Source: Umezawaea endophytica
GTDB taxonomy: Bacteria; Actinomycetota; Actinomycetes; Mycobacteriales; Pseudonocardiaceae
Assembly (NCBI RefSeq): GCF_025061645.1
Contig: NZ_JANYMP010000027.1
Coordinates: 7,482-45,552, forward strand
Length of the DNA stretch: 38,071 bases
Direction of reading: 5' to 3'
Part shown: in pieces, positions 31,219-38,071 of the stretch
How positions within the stretch are numbered: position 1 is the first letter of the stretch
How the letters are laid out: every line of letters begins with the position of its first letter
Translations under genes and position numbers: made by a program
Notes under the pieces: generated by a model
Told to the model about the DNA's origin: nothing
The model's database searches: none
The model's input: only the letters and a program-made list of their open reading frames with translations

Positions 31219-32347
31219 CCGGCACCGGCAGGACCATGCTGGCCGCGCGCGTGGAGTCCGGCTCGACCACCGTCGTCCTCGCCCGCGTCCCGGTCCCCGA
31301 GGTCGGGCCGGGAGACGTGCTGGTGCGCGTCGCCTCCGCGGGCGTCGCCCCCGGCATCCTCCGGCTGCTCGCGGGTGGCGCGTTCCCGAACCTGCCCACC
31401 ACGATCGGCCACGAGGCAGCGGGAACCGTCGAGGCCGTCGGCTCGGCGGTGTCCGGCATCGCCCCCGGCACCAGGGTGAGGGTGCATCCCAACCTCACCT
31501 GCCTGCGGTGCGCCTACTGCACGTCCGACCGCGAGATGATGTGCGAGCAGAACGCCATGATGGGGCACGCCGCGTTCGGCGTGGGCGCGAGACCGCTCTA
31601 CGACGCCTACCACGACGGAGGGCTCGCCGAGTTCGTCCGGGTCCCGCACTGGCTGGTCGACCCCTGCCCGACGCCGTCAGCTTCGAGGTCGGGGCCAAGG
31701 TGCACGACCTCGCCAACGCCGTGCGCGCGTTGAAGTGCGCCGATCTGCGTGACGGCGCTGCGGTGGTCGTGACCGCGGCGACCGGGGCGATGGGGACGGC
31801 GACCGTCGCACTCGCCGCACGGTTCGGGGTGTCGCGGCTGGTCCTCGTCGGCCGCGACGCGAACCGGCTCGCGGCGGTCCGCGAGCTGGCGGGCGACCTG
31901 CCGACCGACACCGTCGCGACCGACGACCTCCCGCCCGACTGGGCGGCGACCGGCGGCCTCACGGCGGTGCTGCGGGGACTGCTGCCACGGGGAGCCGACG
32001 CCGTGCTCGACTACGCGCCGGAAGGTGTGCTCGGCACGCAGGCGCTGCACTCGATGGCCACCGGCGCGACGTTCGTCCACATGGGAGGCAACTTCACCGG
32101 CGAGCTGGTCCCGATGGCGGTGATGATGGTCCGGTGCTGGCGGCTGGTCGGCACCCGCGCCAACACCAGGGCCGACGTCCGCGACGTGCTGCGCCTCGTC
32201 GGTGACGGCACCGTCGACGCGGACCGCCTGATCACCCACCGGTACCCGTTGGAGGACATCGGCTCCGCGCTGGCCCGGATGCAGGCCCGCACGGAGCCGA
32301 TCTGGATGGCCGTGGTCACCCCGCCGCAGGCGGACTCCGCCCGGTAG
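31215..32347 (+). pseudogene. Zinc-type alcohol dehydrogenase with a one-base frameshift
   Basis: The first part (31215 to about 31660) reads as an MDR alcohol dehydrogenase: GHEAAGTVEAVG and the structural-zinc Cys set CLRCAYCTSDREMMC. The rest (from about 31664 to 32347) is in the next frame: LPDAVSFEVGAKVHDLANAV and then the NAD(P) loop TAATGAMGTATV. Restoring one C in the CCCC run at 31661-31664 gives an unbroken protein, about 377 residues. So it is a recent mutation or a sequencing error in a homopolymer. The catalytic-zinc Cys expected in the GICGSD position is absent (ASAGVAPGILRLL). The GTG at 31215 overlaps the bicupin TGA. Confidence 0.85.
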
Positions 32348-32351
32348 GAAC

Positions 32352-32387
32352 CCGTCGCGGCGCGGGAACGACGCCGCGCCGCGACGG
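32352..32387. terminator. Strong bidirectional terminator hairpin
   Basis: A perfect 13-bp stem (CCGTCGCGGCGCG with CGCGCCGCGACGG) with a 10-nt loop separates the convergent alcohol dehydrogenase (ends 32347) and aldolase-like gene (ends 32388). Confidence 0.75.
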
Positions 32388-33098
32388 TCATCCGGGGATC
32401 CGGCGCACGAGGTACCGCCACCCGGCTTCGAGCTGGTGCGGCGGCCAGCACTCCTCGGCCTTGCGGCGCGTCTCCTCCTCGTCGGGCACCGCGTGCGGCG
32501 ATCCGGCCGCCATGGCGACCAACTGGTCGCCGCACGCGCGGTCCAGGAGTACCGCGTGCATCACCGCCGCGCCGACGGTCGGGCCGGTGGCGACGATCCC
32601 GTGGGCGGGCAGCAACGCCGCGGGAGCGCTTCCCAGCGTTCCCGCCAGGGCCGCGCCCAGTTCGGGCGTGCGCACCAGGCCGGTGGTCGCCCGGAAGCGA
32701 GGCAGGCCGCGGGCCGCGAAGAGCGCGCCGGCGTGCGACAGCGGCAACACGGCGGTGTCCAAGGCGGCGAACGTCGTCGCGTTGGCCGAGTGGGTGTGCA
32801 CCGAGCACACGCGCGAAGGATCGGCGCGCAGGACCTCCAGGTGGATGAAGCACTCCACGTGCGGAGCGCCCTCACCCTCCAGCACCCCGCCGTCGAACGA
32901 GACGAGCTGGAGCCGGGAGGCGGTCACCTCCGCGAGACTCCAGCCGGGCTGCTTGATCCAGACGCCCCGGCCGTCGGGGTCGCGCACGGCGACGTGCCCC
33001 CAGATCATGTCCTCCTGCCCGGCCGCGGCCAGGGCGTGGGACGCGGAGATCGTCAGGGTGCGCGCCTCCTCCGACGTCGTGGGAACGCTGGGGTTCAT
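32388..33098 (-). CDS. Class II aldolase/adducin family protein
   Basis: This 236-residue protein is a zinc-dependent class II aldolase-type enzyme. Ligand and catalytic residues are visible: E82 in HVECFIH, H101 and H103 in VHTHSANAT, and H166 in LPAHGIVATG. The usual GHVAVRDPD motif is near the N-terminus. Family members cleave phosphorylated sugars or act as decarboxylases on hydroxy-acids. The ATG at 33098 overlaps the VOC gene's TGA as ATGA. So the two are coupled, and both belong to the cluster controlled from the promoter region at about 33590-33692. A role in cleaving or decarboxylating a ring-fission product is plausible. Confidence 0.85.
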   Translation of the reverse strand: MNPSVPTTSEEARTLTISASHALAAAGQEDMIWGHVAVRDPDGRGVWIKQPGWSLAEVTASRLQLVSFDGGVLEGEGAPHVECFIHLEVLRADPSRVCSVHTHSANATTFAALDTAVLPLSHAGALFAARGLPRFRATTGLVRTPELGAALAGTLGSAPAALLPAHGIVATGPTVGAAVMHAVLLDRACGDQLVAMAAGSPHAVPDEEETRRKAEECWPPHQLEAGWRYLVRRIPG

Positions 33099-33589
33099 TG
33101 GACGGGCAGGTAGGCGGGACCGGCCTCGGCGAGCAGCCGCTCGGCCTCGGCGTGGATCGCCTCCGGGGACTGCCCGAGGTCGAGGGTCTTGCGGAAGGGC
33201 TGCCGGACGTCGCGCTCCAGACGCAGGTAGACCTCGTTGCGGTTGCCCTCCGGGTCGAAGAAGTAGATGCCGAACGCGTTGCCGTGCGTGACCTCCTGCT
33301 GCACCTCGACGCTCTCGGCCGCGAACAGGTGGTGGTAGCGGATGAGGTCCTCCAACTCCTCGACGCGCCAGGAGATCTGGTGCTGGAGCTTCGCGCCCGG
33401 CACGGCGGTGCGGCCGGTCTGCAACACGAACTCGTGGTGCTCGGTCTCAGGGTGCGAGCTGAGGAACACGATGCCCAGCTCGGCGTCCTCGTCGGTGACG
33501 GTCAACCCGATCACGCGCTCGTAGAAGTCGCGCATCCTGGCGAGGTCGAAGACCCACAGACCCGTGTGCCCCAACTGGGAGATCGCCAT
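33095..33589 (-). CDS. VOC family protein (extradiol dioxygenase-like)
   Basis: This 164-residue single-module vicinal-oxygen-chelate protein has the metal ligand set H8 (LGHTGLWV), H70 (LQHQISW) and E119 (GNRNEVYL), as in extradiol ring-cleaving dioxygenases, plus FDPEGN. The C-terminal helix (PEAIHAEAERLLAEAG) is extra. The ATG at 33589 begins MAISQLGHTG. It is the first gene of a two-gene minus-strand operon with the aldolase-like gene. It may cleave a catechol-type ring or act as an isomerase. It is divergent from the FAH-family gene. Confidence 0.88.
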   Translation of the reverse strand: MAISQLGHTGLWVFDLARMRDFYERVIGLTVTDEDAELGIVFLSSHPETEHHEFVLQTGRTAVPGAKLQHQISWRVEELEDLIRYHHLFAAESVEVQQEVTHGNAFGIYFFDPEGNRNEVYLRLERDVRQPFRKTLDLGQSPEAIHAEAERLLAEAGPAYLPVQ

Positions 33590-33602
33590 CTCGGCCTCCT
33601 GA

Positions 33603-33641
33603 GTCCCGTTAAACAGGACATGTGGACTGTTTTATGGGACA
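33603..33641. promoter_or_regulatory. Divergent promoter with paired GGACA boxes and long inverted repeat
   Basis: GGACA at 33616-33620 and GGACA at 33637-33641 are 21 bp apart. An inverted repeat with 12 of 14 pairs matched (33603-33616 with 33627-33640) overlaps them. The site lies between the VOC start at 33589 and the FAH-family start at 33693; a TACGAT at 33646-33651 is a possible -10 for the plus strand. Confidence 0.55.
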
Positions 33642-33692
33642 ACGATACGATTCGGGTCTTGCCGCGTCAACATCGAGGGAGACCGAACGACC

Positions 33693-34532
33693 ATGCGCCT
33701 GGCCACACTGCGCCACCACGGGCGAACCCACGCCGCACGGCGCGACGGCGACTCCTACGTGCTGCTCCCGCACACCGACGTCGGAACGCTGCTGAAGGAC
33801 CCGGACTGGCGCCGACTCGCCGAACGAGACACCGGCGCGAGGGTGCCGGTGTCCGAAGTGGACTACGCCACCCTCGTCCCGCACCCCAACAAGATCATCT
33901 GCCTGGGCCTGAACTACGCGAGCCACATCAGGGAGATGGGGCGGGACACACCCGAGTACCCCACGCTGTTCGCCAAGTACGACGGGGCCTTGGTCGGGGC
34001 GCGCGACGACATCGTGCTGCCCGCAGTCAGCGAGCGCGTCGACTGGGAGGCCGAACTGGGTTTCGTCGTGGGCCGGACAGCCCGACACGTCCACAGGGAC
34101 GAGGCTTCGCACCACGTCGCGGGCTACACGATCGTCAACGACGTGACCGCTCGCGACTGGCAGCGGCGCACCAGGGAGTTCCTCTCCGGCAAGACCTTCG
34201 AGTCGACGACACCCGTCGGACCGGAACTGGTGACCGCCGACGAGCTGGACGCGGACGACGCGAGACCCGACCTGGAGATCCGGTGCGAGGTCGACGGTGA
34301 GGTGATGCAGCGTTCACGCACCGCGGACCTGCTCTTCGGAGTCGCCGACATCCTGTCCTACGTCAGCGACATCATCACCCTGCACCCCGGCGACCTGATC
34401 GCCACCGGCACTCCCGGCGGCGTCGGCGACGGCCGCGATCCACAGGTCTACCTCAAGCCCGGTCAGGTGCTGCGCACCGTCGTCGAAGGCTTGGGCGAGC
34501 TGCGCAACACCTGCGTCGCCGAACCGACGTGA
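33693..34532 (+). CDS. Fumarylacetoacetate hydrolase family protein
   Basis: This 279-residue protein has the FAH C-terminal fold: metal ligands E119 and E121 (DWEAELGFVVG) and D150 (VNDVTARDWQ), a catalytic-type His in YASHIREM, and the GTPGGVGDGRDPQVYLKPG signature. Members hydrolyse C-C bonds of diketo ring-fission products or isomerise them, which suits the end of an aromatic pathway. The ATG at 33693 follows a GAGGGAGA-type site. It is divergent from the VOC/aldolase operon across about 100 nt. Confidence 0.9.
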   Translation: MRLATLRHHGRTHAARRDGDSYVLLPHTDVGTLLKDPDWRRLAERDTGARVPVSEVDYATLVPHPNKIICLGLNYASHIREMGRDTPEYPTLFAKYDGALVGARDDIVLPAVSERVDWEAELGFVVGRTARHVHRDEASHHVAGYTIVNDVTARDWQRRTREFLSGKTFESTTPVGPELVTADELDADDARPDLEIRCEVDGEVMQRSRTADLLFGVADILSYVSDIITLHPGDLIATGTPGGVGDGRDPQVYLKPGQVLRTVVEGLGELRNTCVAEPT

Positions 34533-34556
34533 TCGCCCGCCCACGGAGCTCCTGTC

Positions 34557-35087
34557 TCAGACCGTCTGGAACACCCACCTCTGGTCCGGGTAGTTCAGGC
34601 AGTCGTACTGGAACGCCGGCGAGCCGTTGAAGTCGTCGGCACCCCGGATGATGAGGCAACGCTGGGTGTAGTAGTTCTGGATCTTGACGTACCGGCCGCC
34701 ACTGCCCTCGTCGAAGATGTTCCAGTTCTGGTCCTCGTAGCCCGCGCAGTCGTACTGGAAGGCGAGTGCGCCGTTGACGTTGTTCGCGCCCCGGACCACG
34801 AGGCACCTGCCGGTGTACGCGTTGCGGATCCGGCTCCGCAAAGGGGTGATGTACTCGATGTTCCAGTGCTGGTCCGCCGCGCTGCCGATGCAGTCGTACT
34901 GGAACGCCGGTGAGCCGTTGACGTTGTTGGCCCCCTGGATCGCGAGGCAGCGGCCGGTGTGCAGGTTGATGATCCTGACGGACGCCAGGATGGTCACGTC
35001 GTCGGTCTTCGCCTGGACGGCGGGCGTGAGACCGAGGGTGAGAACGAGTGCCGCGAAGGCGACGAATGCACGACGAAACAAGGACAT
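34557..35087 (-). CDS. Secreted ricin-type beta-trefoil lectin domain protein
   Basis: This 176-residue protein has a signal peptide (SLFRRAFVAFAALVLTLG then TPAVQA) followed by three nearly identical repeats of about 42-45 residues. Each contains T-x-RCLxIxGA, N-GSPAFQYDC and a DQxW end (DQHWNI, DQNWNI, DQRWVF). This is the ricin B-type trefoil, which binds carbohydrate. The ATG at 35087 has a G-rich site upstream. It stands alone between the FAH-family gene (convergent) and the large hydrolase (same strand). It may be a free lectin or an accessory to an extracellular enzyme such as the one at 35280. Confidence 0.9.
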   Translation of the reverse strand: MSLFRRAFVAFAALVLTLGLTPAVQAKTDDVTILASVRIINLHTGRCLAIQGANNVNGSPAFQYDCIGSAADQHWNIEYITPLRSRIRNAYTGRCLVVRGANNVNGALAFQYDCAGYEDQNWNIFDEGSGGRYVKIQNYYTQRCLIIRGADDFNGSPAFQYDCLNYPDQRWVFQTV

Positions 35088-35279
35088 GGCAACCCCCCGT
35101 TGCTCCTTGATCAATGCCCCTGGAGCGTACATCCCGGTGAACGCCGCCAGCAAGCGCCCACCTGCGACTCGCCCTGACAACGGCTTGCGTGCGGGAGAAA
35201 CACGACCCGGTGATCAGCAAGGCATCGCAGTCCTCAATGGACAGAGACTCCGAGACCCGGCGCTCACCTGGCCACTGCT

Positions 35280-37964
35280 TCAGGGCCGCCCGGCGGACGT
35301 GCCGTCGGTGACCGCGCCGGAGACAGACCCGGTGGAGGAGAGCGACGTGAGGTTCAGGTGGATGTGCTCGACCGGCTCCACCTCCGCGTCGGTCACCGTC
35401 GGCACGGTCAACAGCCCGCTCAGCTCCCCGCGCTGGATGACGGCCAGCGGCTGCACCCCGGTGGTCGACAACGGCCGCGACGGCAGCGGATCCTCCTGGG
35501 CGACGTTGCGGCGGAACCACAGCTCGTCGACGTCCGTGGTGGACAGCTCGGCGCCCTCGGGGACGGTCGGCCTGCCCACGACGGTGAGGACCCTGTCGGC
35601 AGGCGCGGACAGCGTCATCCGCCACGTCAGCGCACCGCCCTCGGTGACCACGTCGGTGACCGGCGTGGCGGTGAAGGTCGGCTCCGGGTCGTCGTTCGAC
35701 ACGGTCAGCCTGTCCGCGTACCGGCCGACGACCGCGCCCCGCACGGGTTTGACCAGCACCGTGCGCCTCGCCTCCAGGTTCCAGCGGGTGTTTCCGTTGA
35801 CCTGCACCGGGATCTCCAGCTCGCGCTGGCCCGGCTCGATCTCCACCAGCCGCTCGGCGTACGCGGCGTCGCCCTCGTTCTGGACGAACACCCGCACCGC
35901 ACCCGCGCCGCTCCCGGTGACCGAGACCGGGAACCGGACGGTCTTCGCACCCGAGTCGCCCTCCTCGACGGTCAACGCGCCCAGGTCGACGCGCGGCAGC
36001 GCGACCGGCCGCGGGGCGGGCAGGCCGGGAGCGTACCCGTGGGCGTCGACGAGCCACGCCTGCCCGGAACCGCCGTGCGGGACCAGTTCCAGCTCGGCGA
36101 CGTGGCGCAGGTCGATCCCGTCCGCGGGCAGCGGCACGTGCACCTCCTGCGCCCAGCGGGCGGAGACCCGGTCGGTGGCGGGCAGACCGTCCAGCGCCAC
36201 CGACCCCAGCACCGCGCGGCGCCCGGCCGCATCGGTGACAGCCACGTCGAAGCGGGTGGTCGCGCTGTTCGGCGGCACGGCCAGCCTCAGCGCCAACTGC
36301 CGCGAGCCCGCCAACGACACCGGCGCGCCGGGTCGCGCGGTCGCGGCCTGGCCGTCGGCGGTCCACCCCAGCGCCACGGCGAACCGGCCCGACTCGGGCA
36401 CGACGCGGTTGAACCGGACGAAGTGCGGCGACGGGCGGCTGGCGGCCGGGTCGACGCATGCCGTGGCCGGGTCTGCCGAGACCTGCGCGCACACCCGAGC
36501 CGAGCCGCCCGCCGAGGTCGCCTCGTCGGGCACCACGAACGGGGAGCGCGCGCCGCCGACGGCGTGGGCGAGCACGCGCGCCGGGTCCGCCGAGGGCGCG
36601 CGCACGCCCGAACCGTCCAGCAGCGGCAGCACCCGCCGGTCTCCGGCGACGAACAGGCGCGCCGCCGCGGCGACGTAGGTCGCGCCCGCGGCCTGCTGCT
36701 GCTCGGCGGTGAGCCGGGTGGCCGTCCCCGGCGAGCACACCGGATCTTCGGGCGGGGAGCGGAAGTCGTCGGACGCCGGGGCCTCCGCCTGGCCGGGCGT
36801 CCACTCGGTGTTGAAGTAGTTGTGGTTGGCGCCGACGAAGTACAGCGCGCTGTGCAGCGCGGTCCCCCGGCTCACCCCGCGGGTGGCGTCCACGTACATC
36901 TGGCCCTGGAGGTCGGACACGTCGCCGTCGCAGCCGGGCAGGATCGTCACCGATGGCACGTCCGGCGCCGGGTTGTGCGCGAAGACCGTCGCGCCGATCA
37001 GCACTTGGCCCTTGATCGTCCAGCGCACCGGGTCGCCGCCCCGCGGCGGGGACAGGGTGTCGACCGCTGCCCTGTTGACGCCCTCGCCGCCGCGGGAGTG
37101 CCCGACCAGGAGCACCTGGCTCAGATCGGCGACCGGTGCGGCACGGACCACCTCGGGCGCGGACCCGCGACCGGCGCCCGCCCAGTCCGCCCACCGCGCC
37201 AAGTGCGCGCGCACCAGCGCCGACCGCGCGCCCGCACCCAGTTCCAGGTCCAACGCGTCCTGGGCGTTGACCGAGTTGGCGGACACGGACACCGTCACGT
37301 AGCCCTGCGAGGCCAGCAGCCGCTGCGCCCGCAGGTAGCCGCGGTAGCTCGGCACCGGCTTGGCGGACGCCGGGCAGGGCCACGTCAGCAGCACCTGCGT
37401 GCCGTTGAAGCAGGAGATGTGCCTGCCGTGCAGGAACAGCGCCACCGGGCGGCGGCCGGTCGCGCCGACCGGCGCGACGACCACGGCCCGCATCTCCAAC
37501 GGCACCGCGTAGCCGGGCACGGTGATCGGGTCGAGCTCGTACTCCCCGGTGGACGTGGCGAACGAACCGGGGCTACCGGGATCGGTGTCCCCCGCGGGCA
37601 GGGGTGCGGGCAGTGCCGCGACCGCCTCGACCGACGGGGCCGCGGGCTCCTCGACGTCCAGGCGCGTGCCCGACACCCGCACCTGGAGCGCGTCGACGTC
37701 CTCGACCTCCGCCGCGTCCAGGGTGTAGGTGCGCAGGTCCGCGGACGGTCGCGGCATCCCCAGCAACCGGTCGCCGTCCCAGAACTCGACCGCCGCGCCG
37801 CCCGGCGGGATCGGCGCGGTCGCCGTCCACACCAGCCCCGTGCCGGTGATCGCCCACCCCAGGTGCGGCGGTTCCGCCGCTTGTCCGGCATGGGCCGTCG
37901 CCGTGACCGGTGCGGCGAGGGCCGCCCCCACCAAGGTGGACAGCAGCAGTGTCGCCAAGCGCAT
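35280..37964 (-). CDS. Secreted large alpha/beta hydrolase with C-terminal beta-rich modules
   Basis: This 894-residue protein begins with a signal peptide (MRLATLLLSTLVGAALA, then TATAHA). An alpha/beta hydrolase core spans roughly residues 150-430: oxyanion-type LFLHGRH (177-182), the nucleophile elbow GHSRGGEG with S290, an acid in LPGCDGDVSD and a His in GANHNYFN. The C-terminal half (about 500-880) holds beta-sandwich regions with Calx-beta-like features (TVEEGDSGAKTVRFPVSVTG; NDDPEPTFTATPVTDVVTEGG). These usually bind calcium or carbohydrate. The ATG at 37964 fits the signal peptide. It is probably an extracellular esterase/lipase or peptidase-like enzyme. Confidence 0.85.
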   Translation of the reverse strand: MRLATLLLSTLVGAALAAPVTATAHAGQAAEPPHLGWAITGTGLVWTATAPIPPGGAAVEFWDGDRLLGMPRPSADLRTYTLDAAEVEDVDALQVRVSGTRLDVEEPAAPSVEAVAALPAPLPAGDTDPGSPGSFATSTGEYELDPITVPGYAVPLEMRAVVVAPVGATGRRPVALFLHGRHISCFNGTQVLLTWPCPASAKPVPSYRGYLRAQRLLASQGYVTVSVSANSVNAQDALDLELGAGARSALVRAHLARWADWAGAGRGSAPEVVRAAPVADLSQVLLVGHSRGGEGVNRAAVDTLSPPRGGDPVRWTIKGQVLIGATVFAHNPAPDVPSVTILPGCDGDVSDLQGQMYVDATRGVSRGTALHSALYFVGANHNYFNTEWTPGQAEAPASDDFRSPPEDPVCSPGTATRLTAEQQQAAGATYVAAAARLFVAGDRRVLPLLDGSGVRAPSADPARVLAHAVGGARSPFVVPDEATSAGGSARVCAQVSADPATACVDPAASRPSPHFVRFNRVVPESGRFAVALGWTADGQAATARPGAPVSLAGSRQLALRLAVPPNSATTRFDVAVTDAAGRRAVLGSVALDGLPATDRVSARWAQEVHVPLPADGIDLRHVAELELVPHGGSGQAWLVDAHGYAPGLPAPRPVALPRVDLGALTVEEGDSGAKTVRFPVSVTGSGAGAVRVFVQNEGDAAYAERLVEIEPGQRELEIPVQVNGNTRWNLEARRTVLVKPVRGAVVGRYADRLTVSNDDPEPTFTATPVTDVVTEGGALTWRMTLSAPADRVLTVVGRPTVPEGAELSTTDVDELWFRRNVAQEDPLPSRPLSTTGVQPLAVIQRGELSGLLTVPTVTDAEVEPVEHIHLNLTSLSSTGSVSGAVTDGTSAGRP

Positions 37965-38071
37965 GGGGTCTCTCCGATCACCGGCAGTCGATCAGTTCTA
38001 GCGGTGCCGGACACCGCCCCACAAGCCTTCCTGAGAGGTCCGGGTGCGTGCTGAGGTCGACCGAGTCCGGG

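Noticed and set aside
34453-37383. A 976-residue minus-strand open frame
   Set aside because: It overlaps the lectin and the secreted hydrolase in another frame, has Arg/Gly/Ala-rich low-complexity content and no family motif. High-GC third-position bias creates such shadow frames.
35358-38054. An 898-residue plus-strand open frame
   Set aside because: It is antisense to the secreted hydrolase, with Arg/His/Gln/Val-rich composition typical of a shadow frame and no recognisable domain.

Overview
This window looks like chromosomal DNA of a high-GC actinomycete, probably of the Pseudonocardiales (Saccharothrix/Lentzea/Amycolatopsis type). This is inferred from the strong G/C third-position bias, many GTG starts, overlapping stop/start junctions, and the mix of TetR, MarR, XRE/MmyB, IclR and AraC regulators, P450s, WXG-type proteins and Tat/Sec-exported enzymes. 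I saw no rRNA, tRNA, CRISPR array or intact transposon. The first 26 bases are a pure C run, probably a contig-end artefact.

Region 1 (about 0.1-7.9 kb). An SDR dehydrogenase and an enoyl-CoA hydratase-like gene are divergent. Next comes a compact minus-strand operon in the order cytochrome P450, class I terpene synthase, second P450, class II (DxDD) terpene cyclase. The junctions overlap or are close (4-nt overlap, 8-nt overlap, 43-nt gap). The class II/class I pair with two P450s indicates a labdane-related diterpenoid pathway. No prenyl diphosphate synthase or P450 redox partner is present.

Region 2 (7.9-18.4 kb). This part is regulators and enzymes: a Tat-signal DJ-1/PfpI protein, a secreted beta-propeller (SMP-30/NHL-like), an XRE/MmyB-type regulator divergent from a MarR regulator, a membrane-anchored PHB-depolymerase-like esterase divergent from a third P450, an HDWG-type alpha/beta hydrolase, a TetR/glycosyltransferase divergent pair and an AraC regulator. 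A stretch at 14.6-15.4 kb holds decayed fragments of three genes. Three TTGA-N5-TCAA palindromes lie in this region.

Region 3 (18.7-21.7 kb). A three-gene unit encodes a WXG-type protein, a 585-residue protein with an EspC-like N-terminus, a long Pro-rich linker and a C-terminal PI3/PI4-kinase-like domain, and a small acidic protein translationally coupled to it. This resembles a type VII secretion (ESX) effector with a partner.

Region 4 (21.9-25.6 kb). A ZIP metal transporter, remnants of STAS and SpoIIE-phosphatase genes, and an HSL-type esterase divergent from a GATase1-AraC regulator.

Region 5 (25.6-34.5 kb). A catabolic cluster: IclR regulator, M24-fold protein lacking the usual metal ligands, FAD aromatic hydroxylase, dienelactone hydrolase, bicupin, zinc-type alcohol dehydrogenase (frameshifted in this sequence), class II aldolase-like protein, VOC protein and fumarylacetoacetate hydrolase-family protein. 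All three promoter regions in this cluster carry paired GGACA-type boxes exactly 21 bp apart. This suggests one regulon under the local IclR protein and an uncharacterised aromatic or ring-cleavage pathway.

Region 6 (34.5-38.0 kb). Two exported proteins: a three-repeat ricin-type lectin and a large alpha/beta hydrolase with C-terminal beta-sandwich regions.
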